A DNA stretch of 36,115 nucleotides from Plakobranchus ocellatus. Its lineage: Eukaryota; Mollusca; Gastropoda; Plakobranchidae. Made by a program: the position numbers and the translations under genes. Where the stretch lies: positions 836,314-872,428 of the forward strand of contig BLXT01003909.1 in the NCBI GenBank assembly GCA_019648995.1. The letters are read 5' to 3'. The notes beneath the pieces are model-generated. The model was not told the DNA's origin and ran no database searches. It saw only the letters and a list, made by a program, of their open reading frames with translations. Shown piece after piece: positions 31,401 to 36,115 of the stretch. How positions within the stretch are numbered: the first letter of the stretch is position 1; each line of letters starts with the position of its first letter.

Positions 31401-33182
31401 AGGTCTTGGAGCTGAAAATGTAATTTTGAACCTTTTTTTTTGCTTTTGAGTTAAGATGTAAAAGCATAATATAAATTTTGCATGTGGAGTCTTTCACTAT
31501 TACTAATTTATTGTTAAGCAAGTTAAATATTAATATGCTTCTGTACTGTTTTGTGAAGGGCAAGCATTAGGATTCTATAAGTAACATGATAAAGAAATCA
31601 AAGAAGAATTTACATTTACATCAATGAAGCTGCTTTCATTACAAGTTTTCACAATTTTTACTGAATACCACTTATCTGTTCAATAACCACTGTGTGAATT
31701 GCACATTGCTAAAATGCTACCCTGCTATAGTTTTACTTGTGAACCAAAGTTTTTAATGGTCAAAGTTAAATATTCAATTTATAATGAACAATGAGCTTAA
31801 CTCAGGCAGTGAGTACTCTAATGTTAAACAAGAAATATTTAGGTTTAAAGATTGTTACTCCATTACATTACTTCAAATTTTCCAATGTTCAGAGTACACG
31901 TGTTCAAGATGCTATGAGCTTAAGCAGTTATAAAGCTGCTCCAAAAGACAGTGGTTTCCCAAATGACAGATATTCTGCAATGAAGTCTGCTTTTTATGTG
32001 AGTATAAGCATTTTTTTTTCAGTTGATAGCCTTAAAAAAAGTCATTTCTTACAATTAGTCCTGATGTCTTCAATATATGGCCCTGTGCCATTCATTGTTC
32101 CTTCTTTTATTTTTAAATAAAGCAGCTTTGCCCAATTTAAATATCCATGGCTTTGATTTTCAGTGGAAGAGAACAAAGTGAACATATTTCTTAACTCTGA
32201 TTTGTTGTAAAGGGTTGAGGGTATTTGAAATTTAAAATTCTAAGTAAAGAAAAAAAATGACCTTGTTATATTCAAACGCCTGTAGAGTTTGATTTTGGGT
32301 TTTATCTATTTGTTTATCACATCATGGAAGTGGCAAGAAGTGTGGTCTGCCTAACTAGAATTGGAAGGTACCTATCAGAGAAATTATGAAAGTACTTGAG
32401 CACAGCTGAATAAAACAGATGATTTTGCTTATTGCAAGAAATGGTTCAAGTTCAGAAATTTATTTTTAAATAAAGTAGCTTTGCCCAATGTTAATATCCA
32501 TGGCTTTGATTTTCAGTGGAAGAGAACAAAGTGGACATATTTCTTAATTTTTTTTTTTTTGTAAAGGGTTGAAAGTATTCGAAATTTAAAATTCTAAGTA
32601 AAGAAAAAATTGACCTAGTTATATTCAAACTCCTATAGAGTTTGATTTCGGGTTTTATCTATTCATTTATCACATCGTGGAAGTGGAAAGAAGTGTGGTC
32701 TGCCAAACTAGAATTGGAAGGTACCTATCAGAGAAATTAAGCAAAGTATTTGAACACAGTTGAATATAACAGATGATTTTGCTTATTACAAAAAATGGTT
32801 CAAGTTCGGAAATTGCTCCCACGTCCCAAAAAAAAGGCACCTCTTATCTCCATGAGTAACCTAATGATATTTCTGTTGGAGCACTATTAACAAGTGACTC
32901 ATTTCATGTGAGCAATCAGAAATGCAGTTGTTTCTTTTTTTTTAAATCTTTTTTTTTTTTCCTAAATCTCAGGCCCAATTTCGAAGTAATTTTGTGTCTG
33001 CAGTAGAGCAGGACAAGTCAGCAAGTGAAGAAAACTATGCTGCTGCAGGGGGCGCCTCACAGCTCAATTCATCCCTTCAGCCTCAGATGATTCAGCCCTC
33101 AGGTGTTGGAGGGGCTTCTCGCATGGGACTGGGAAGTGGCGATATGCCACCAAAGAAAAAGAAGAAGAGCAGATGGGACTAA
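16320..33182 (+). CDS. DDX42: DEAD-box ATP-dependent RNA helicase DDX42 (SF3b125), 20 coding exons
   Basis: Twenty exons join in frame to 2226 nt, 741 residues plus TAA. DDX42 is an SF3b/17S U2 snRNP-associated helicase acting in the nucleus. The acidic N-terminal region ([40 protein letters not shown]) is DDX42-specific. Helicase motifs: Q motif with F227 and TPIQ (Q249); motif I AKTGSGKT 266-273; Ia PTREL 303-307; GGG 331-333; Ib TPGR 352-355; II DEAD 376-379; III SAT 407-409; IV VLIFV 470-474; V ARGLDIP 528-534; [10 protein letters not shown] 553-560. All are intact, so an active enzyme is expected. ATG context ACAAAATGG is favourable. The post-helicase tail is only about 140 residues and ends KKKKKSRWD, whereas the human protein is about 938 residues with a much longer tail. 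Exon order and motif spacing leave no gap at the N run at 23223-23532. Confidence 0.95.
17110..17239 (+). CDS. DDX42: DDX42 coding exon 2
   Basis: 130 nt between TTCTAG and GAG|GTGAGA; residues 51-94. It carries the acidic YFNDDDEDE stretch and the [11 protein letters not shown] motif shared with DDX42 and related DDX46-type helicases. Confidence 0.93.
17514..17610. repeat. 49-bp perfect tandem duplication in DDX42 intron 2
   Basis: Two head-to-tail copies, 17514-17562 and 17563-17610, are identical over the whole TCTGATAGTTTTC...CTAGTTCAAG unit. Perfect identity in an intron indicates a recent event or a small assembly artefact. Confidence 0.95.
17934..17995 (+). CDS. DDX42: DDX42 coding exon 3
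   Basis: 62 nt between TTTTCAG and GTGAGT. It encodes a charged helix ([20 protein letters not shown]), residues 95-114 plus two bases of residue 115. It is too short to be found by simple frame scanning; phase continuity with both neighbours supports it. Confidence 0.88.
18777..18924 (+). CDS. DDX42: DDX42 coding exon 4
   Basis: 148 nt between CATTCAAG and AAG|GTATGG; residues 115-164. [19 protein letters not shown] and DYDSDGNPI are hallmark DDX42 segments before the helicase core. Confidence 0.95.
18925..20351 (+). other. DDX42 intron 4 with a possible insertion
   Basis: At 1427 bp this is the longest intron of the gene. Between about 19080 and 20230 both ends are noticeably richer in GC than the other introns. 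It includes a perfect ATGTGG-TGAG-CCACAT hairpin near 19199-19214. This suggests an inserted element, but I found no matching terminal repeats and no coding remnant. Confidence 0.35.
20352..20492 (+). CDS. DDX42: DDX42 coding exon 5
   Basis: 141 nt between CTTTAG and AAG|GTAAAA, phase 0 at both ends; residues 165-211. [20 protein letters not shown] and the [16 protein letters not shown] segment lead into the Q motif region. Confidence 0.96.
21230..21349 (+). CDS. DDX42: DDX42 coding exon 6 (Q motif)
   Basis: 120 nt between GGTCTTAG and CAG|GTGATG; residues 212-251. It encodes [13 protein letters not shown] and ends PTPIQAQ, the adenine-recognising Q motif with Q249 and upstream F227. Confidence 0.96.
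21566..21673 (+). CDS. DDX42: DDX42 coding exon 7 (motif I, Walker A)
   Basis: 108 nt between TTGCAG and CAG|GTAACC; residues 252-287. AKTGSGKT at 266-273 is the Walker A loop that binds ATP phosphates. Confidence 0.97.
22016..22204 (+). repeat. Dispersed intronic repeat, copy 1 (intron 7)
   Basis: GGGAATCATCTGCATAAAG, TTTCTGCTCAC and CAGTCTTTTTTATGCTTGGC reappear in the same order and orientation in intron 10. It is diverged and noncoding. Confidence 0.65.
22926..22994 (+). CDS. DDX42: DDX42 coding exon 8 (motif Ia)
   Basis: 69 nt between TTTCAG and CAG|GTATTT; residues 288-310. [13 protein letters not shown] carries motif Ia, an RNA-contacting element. Confidence 0.95.
23223..23532. other. 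Assembly gap (310 N)
   Basis: Lies inside DDX42 intron 8. Exons 8 and 9 join directly in frame (LSQQ to [10 protein letters not shown]) with family-typical spacing, so no coding sequence is missing. Confidence 0.98.
23601..23729 (+). CDS. DDX42: DDX42 coding exon 9 (GG motif)
   Basis: 129 nt between CTCCCAAG and CCG|GTATGT; residues 311-353. YGGGSMWEQ carries the GG motif. The exon ends at the TP of the TPGR motif, which the next exon completes. Confidence 0.96.
24806..24905 (+). CDS. DDX42: DDX42 coding exon 10 (motifs Ib and II, DEAD box)
   Basis: 100 nt between TTTAG and G|GTAAGT; residues 354-386 plus one base. It contributes GR of motif Ib and the DEAD box (376-379) in [13 protein letters not shown]. 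Confidence 0.97.
25096..25292 (+). repeat. Dispersed intronic repeat, copy 2 (intron 10)
   Basis: Matches copy 1 with GGGAATCATCCGCATAAAG, TTTCTGCTCAC and TAGTCTTTTTATACTTGGCC, about 3.1 kb downstream in the same gene and in the same orientation. Confidence 0.65.
26001..26048 (+). CDS. DDX42: DDX42 coding exon 11 (micro-size)
   Basis: 48 nt between TTAACAG and A|GTAAGT. It encodes [15 protein letters not shown] (residues 388-402) with split codons at both ends. Conserved sequence and phase fit make it secure despite its size. Confidence 0.93.
26235..26701 (-). repeat. Interspersed repeat, copy B (inverted relative to copy A)
   Basis: Lies in DDX42 intron 11, antisense to the gene. Its reverse complement matches 15413-15890 block by block with substitutions and small indels. 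Similarity fades below about 26235. Confidence 0.8.
26818..26915 (+). CDS. DDX42: DDX42 coding exon 12 (motif III)
   Basis: 98 nt between TTTAAAAG and GAG|GTGAGG; residues 403-435. [19 protein letters not shown] includes motif III SAT (407-409), which couples ATP hydrolysis to unwinding. The acceptor tract is weak in its last bases (TTTTAAAAG). Confidence 0.94.
27283..27376 (+). CDS. DDX42: DDX42 coding exon 13
   Basis: 94 nt between TTTTCAAG and CAG|GTTGGT; residues 436-466 plus one base. [19 protein letters not shown] begins the second RecA-like domain. Confidence 0.94.
27762..27842 (+). CDS. DDX42: DDX42 coding exon 14 (motif IV)
   Basis: 81 nt between TTTTCCAG and GAAT|GTAGGG; residues 467-493 plus one base. 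It encodes motif IV VLIFV (470-474) and the [11 protein letters not shown] helix. Confidence 0.93.
28189..28290 (+). CDS. DDX42: DDX42 coding exon 15
   Basis: 102 nt between CTGCTGCAG and GCAG|GTGAGT; residues 494-527 plus one base. It encodes [13 protein letters not shown] and LVATDVA, the start of motif V. Confidence 0.96.
28527..28628 (+). CDS. DDX42: DDX42 coding exon 16 (motifs V and VI), GC donor
   Basis: 102 nt between TTTTCCAG and GCAG|GCAAGT; residues 528-561 plus one base. It carries ARGLDIP and HRIGRTGR with its arginine finger. The 5' splice site of the following intron is GC rather than GT; the only nearby GT (28633) would break the frame. Confidence 0.95.
29162..29445. repeat. 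Degenerate minisatellite, unit about 50 bp, about 6 units
   Basis: Lies in DDX42 intron 16. Units contain TAGGAATATTTAAATAGTAC, then CCAACATTGCAAGACT and TTCCTAAGG, with starts near 29162, 29201, 29251, 29299, 29349 and 29399. Spacing is 48-50 bp apart from the first unit. Units differ by several substitutions. Confidence 0.88.
30007..30131 (+). CDS. DDX42: DDX42 coding exon 17
   Basis: 125 nt between AACCAG and AAG|GTATAG; residues 562-603. [20 protein letters not shown] and [20 protein letters not shown] close the second helicase domain. Confidence 0.95.
30897..31160. repeat. G-rich repeat remnants in DDX42 intron 17
   Basis: Two GC-rich islands in an AT-rich intron. The first starts GAGGAGGGGGGGGTTGG and contains a CCTCTAGGCAAAGCCCTCC segment. 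The second (31113-31160) has a GGGGTGGGGGGGG run followed by the palindrome CCGGATCCGG (31142-31151). A similar AGAGGAGGGGGGTTGG start recurs near 29069. The look is that of decayed dispersed repeats; the family is not identified. Confidence 0.5.
31318..31419 (+). CDS. DDX42: DDX42 coding exon 18
   Basis: 102 nt between TTTTCCAG and AAT|GTAATT; residues 604-637. [13 protein letters not shown] and [14 protein letters not shown] form the basic, glycine-rich segment that follows the helicase core in DDX42. Confidence 0.94.
31893..31997 (+). CDS. DDX42: DDX42 coding exon 19
   Basis: 105 nt between ATGTTCAG and TAT|GTGAGT; residues 638-672. [20 protein letters not shown] and [15 protein letters not shown] are low in family conservation, but the phase-0 fit and good splice sites support it. 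Confidence 0.88.
32106..32814. repeat. 353-bp tandem duplication in DDX42 intron 19
   Basis: Copy 1 is 32106-32458 and copy 2 is 32459-32814, head to tail. Both open TTTATTTTTAAATAAAG and close GGTTCAAGTTC-GAAATT, with scattered substitutions and a few small indels between. Each copy carries GATTTTCAGTGGAAGAGAAC, a duplicated cryptic acceptor-like site. Confidence 0.92.
32973..33182 (+). CDS. DDX42: DDX42 coding exon 20 (terminal)
   Basis: 210 nt from an AAATCTCAG acceptor to TAA at 33180-33182; residues 673-741. It starts [14 protein letters not shown], is Gln/Ser/Gly-rich in the middle ([13 protein letters not shown]) and ends [11 protein letters not shown]. The end serves as a likely nuclear localisation signal and resembles a UHM-ligand motif. 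Confidence 0.93.
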   Translation, partial: AQFRSNFVSAVEQDKSASEENYAAAGGASQLNSSLQPQMIQPSGVGGASRMGLGSGDMPPKKKKKSRWD

Positions 33183-36115
33183 AGAGGAGAATTGTTTTTT
33201 TTTTAAAGGGTGGGGGTTTAATTTTTAAAATTATGATTGTGTTTGGTTGAGCGAGTGAGTTATGAGATGCTTTCAGTTGAAGAGTGTCTAGTAAAAATAG
33301 TTTGGTAATTGATGCCTCCCCAAAGAAGCGTGAAATCTTTTTTTTCAGAACATTGTCTCTGAATTTATTTTTAGTTGTGAATGGAATCTCTGTAACTCCA
33401 GATATATCAATTTTTTAGGATGAAAGTAAAGATGTCCTAGATGATACCAGTGAAAGTAAAATATGTAGCTTTCTGCACCTTCAATCAGAATGTGAATAGC
33501 TATTTCTTTCCTTGAATATTACAGTGTTCTTGTTAAAACATCATTACTCTATCATATTGTGAATAGCCATCTCCTTACTTAAATATAAGAGGATTCTGGT
33601 TCAAACATCATTATTGTTTAGCCACTTTGTTCTTTTTCTTCCGACTTGCCACATAATATCAGTCTGCTATTATGGAATTTGATTATAATGTTGCAAAATT
33701 TGCCCCAGTGTGTTTAACATAAATGGATTCCTTTAAAAAGAGGCAAGATTTTTCACAAATGAAAAATTCACTACAATGTTATGATTTTATATTTTCATTA
33801 GGCAACAGCTGATCTTAGGCCCTGTAAAACCCATGTTCACATATACTCTTAGCTTTAACCATTCGTTGAAAAAAGAATAATTTTCATAGACCAATATTAA
33901 AATCTACAATTGAAAACTTTGGTTCATATATGTCCCTGTGACAGAAGGTAGTGACTTTTATGTGTCCACATAGTAATATTTGCACAGCTTTCTTCATGAA
34001 GAAAGAGATATGGCTTTTTGCAAAATTTAATAAAAAAGAAAATCCCTTAAAAGGGGCAAATGTGATGCTGGACCAAAAAGTCTGGTATGAAATAGTAAAC
34101 ATGAATTCAGAACTGCTCCAAGTTCTGCTACACCATGCAATGTGTTAAAGCCTAGTTATCGGAATGTAGCTCTAAATTTAGTAGCTTTTGACAAGTGAAA
34201 CATACCAGAACAAAAGTTCATAGGATCACATTTCAGTTTAAAGGAAAAGAAATTTGAAATTTAAAAACAATAATCATAATATTGTGGCCCACTGTCAACA
34301 ATAAAAAAAAAAAATGTATATACATACATATCTGTCATAAAGAGTTTTTGAAATCAGGATCCCAATTGATATCATTTCCATATTTTCTGTAATGCCAGTA
34401 AGGAATAATGAAATGGATAAAACAACAAATTTTATGATTTTAATTTAGTTTTTTTTTTCATGGTACTGTTTAATCAAGTTTTCTCAGTGCTGAATAATTT
34501 TATGTAAATATAAACATCTTACAAGAAAAACTTAATGGATTAAAAAAAGGGGTCTTCTTATTACTTTAAATAGAAGTTTTTCAATAATAAAAACTGGACT
34601 TGGTAAGCTTTTTTTCTGTAATTTTCTATTTTTTAAAAAGTAGTCAAAAGAATTAGTAATAATTTTCAATGCCTATTTCTAGAAAAAAGTTAATCTATAT
34701 GGACTATAAAATAAGCACAAATAATTACCAAAAAATTCAATGGACCGCAGTGTTGAAATCGGCTATCTAGAGGTTGGATTGCTAAATCTAGGATAGAATG
34801 ATCATCTAGTTAGGTAGTTTAATCAGTTAAATCTCCATTAAGCCTAGCATGAAGTCTGGAACTTCATGAAGGTCCTGGAATTGGCACAGAGGAGTCACAC
34901 CACTTATAAAGATAGTCTTTTTTCAATTGTAGACGTCAAAACTGTCTTTTCTGACTCTGACAGTCAACCATTGTACCAGATTTGAAAGCTATAGACAGGT
35001 ACATGGAGTGACTTTAAGGTGAGTGCAGTTTGAACATTGACGGTCAGTCTCCTTTACTTTGTGAAGTTTGTTTTTATGTGCGATGTTGAGGTCGAATGAC
35101 TTTGACATACTTCTTAGTAATTTTGAGTCAATTGAATGTAATACGTATCAAATTAATTACGGTTTTTTCCTTTTTTCTTTTTTTAAAAAAATTTTTTTTC
35201 GTTCCGTTTAACATTTTGATGTTCATTTTTCATTTGAACTCAAATATATTACTGAGATCACTTCACTCATTTTATTTGAAGCTTTCATCAACATAACTAT
35301 TTTTGTTGTATCAAAAATATTGGGTTGAATATTGTAAGATGTTCTACCCACTACCAGCGAAAAATAAATCCATAAAAGTCTAATACAATACAATGTTGTG
35401 ATTGTTTTTCTTTGGTATACAACAGTTATCGAGAAAAAGAGTTTATGTTTTTGCATTGCAAATCTTATTGTTTATTGTCTATTACGGCTGTCGTTACCAT
35501 AGAAATAGCAACAGTGCTGGTGAGGATTTGAAATTTTTAAAATCTGGTAATTTTTTTCTTTTCTTTTTTTTTGCATTGAAAAAATTTTAAACAAGAACAA
35601 GAAAAACATTTTAGAGCTCATGATGTTCCATTTTGTTCTAATCTTTTAAGCTTTAAGTTGGTGGTTGCTTTTTCTTGTTTTTGTAAACTTTGCAAGAGAT
35701 TTATGGTCAAAGCTCTCTCTTTCTTCCCAAAACTCTTACTTTTGGGTTCTATTATGCCATGGGTAAAAGATTTGATGTTTTGATTGTGCACTTACTGAGG
35801 TTTATTTTTGAGTCCCCTTTCAAACCAATACTGATTATTGGAACCTATGGACACCAATGAAATGCATTCAAATGACACCTAGAGTATAAATCATGGTAGG
35901 GTAATTAAAAGTACACTTACCTCTCGGCCAAGTTATCCCTAGACTCATAAAAACTATTGGGAAAAAAACATATAGTTTAGTTGAAATTGTTTCTGTTCAA
36001 AATAATGCTAAAGATGTTTACATGGTTTTACAAATCCAAATCAAAACCCTAAATTTTTGCAATTGATTCGTTAAAAACGGGCCTAGAGTGATCCATAACC
36101 TTTCTAGGTCACGTC
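33183..36115 (+). other. DDX42 3' UTR and downstream flank
   Basis: No coding exon could be supported. Canonical AATAAA hexamers lie at 34029-34034 and 34300-34305, the latter inside an A-run. Beyond about 34740 the composition shifts slightly, with AGATCT-like and CCTAG motifs, and the window ends in CpG-containing sequence (36075-36115) that may belong to another repeat. Confidence 0.45.
34029..34034 (+). promoter_or_regulatory. Candidate polyadenylation signal for DDX42
   Basis: First AATAAA I found downstream of the stop codon, giving a 3' UTR of about 0.85 kb if used. Another lies at 34300. Chance occurrence is likely in such AT-rich DNA. Confidence 0.3.

Noticed and set aside
1..36115. 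tRNA, rRNA or snRNA genes
   Set aside because: No cloverleaf with a B-box GGTTCGAATCC-type sequence and no conserved rRNA or snRNA block was noticed on either strand; a covariance-model scan would be decisive.

Overview
This is an AT-rich, intron-rich animal nuclear contig. It carries two conserved eukaryotic housekeeping genes in divergent orientation, with no bacterial or organellar features. Short introns with GT/AG borders, abundant AGATCT/TCTAGA-rich and AGGCCT-rich noncoding tracts, assembly N-gaps and many decayed repeats suggest a lophotrochozoan, possibly a heterobranch gastropod mollusc. That lineage guess is inference from base composition and repeat flavour, not from a diagnostic gene.

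Left part (1-8671): noncoding flank and presumed 3' UTR of the minus-strand gene. It holds two old tandem duplications (about 660-1175 and 1428-1690), an approximately 563-bp element bounded by perfect 15-bp terminal inverted repeats (5980-6542), and a long TA microsatellite (8364-8408). Next (12437 down to 8672, minus strand) is a complete PEX11-family peroxisome-proliferation gene with three coding exons encoding 250 residues; its first intron contains a 947-base assembly gap.

Middle part (12438-16319): the intergenic interval between the two divergent genes. It contains a dead non-LTR retrotransposon on the minus strand (13812-15185). The remnant keeps a PHD-like zinc-finger region from ORF1, a basic ORF1 remnant and a broken reverse-transcriptase fragment, but shows no endonuclease. 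A separate approximately 480-bp interspersed repeat follows (15413-15890), and an inverted copy of it lies in a downstream intron.

Right part (16320-33182, plus strand): a DEAD-box RNA helicase gene of the DDX42 (SF3b125) type. I could join 20 coding exons in frame into 741 codons plus stop, with every helicase motif intact. Its introns hold a GC-AG splice pair, tandem duplications, a 50-bp minisatellite and dispersed repeats. The protein ends in a lysine run followed by SRWD, which resembles a UHM-ligand motif of splicing factors. The window ends with about 2.9 kb of 3' UTR and flank. The two genes have no obvious shared pathway (peroxisome division versus U2 snRNP/spliceosome assembly). Nothing here amounts to a novel multi-gene system; the observations worth following are the helicase C-terminus, the GC-AG intron and the repeat architecture.
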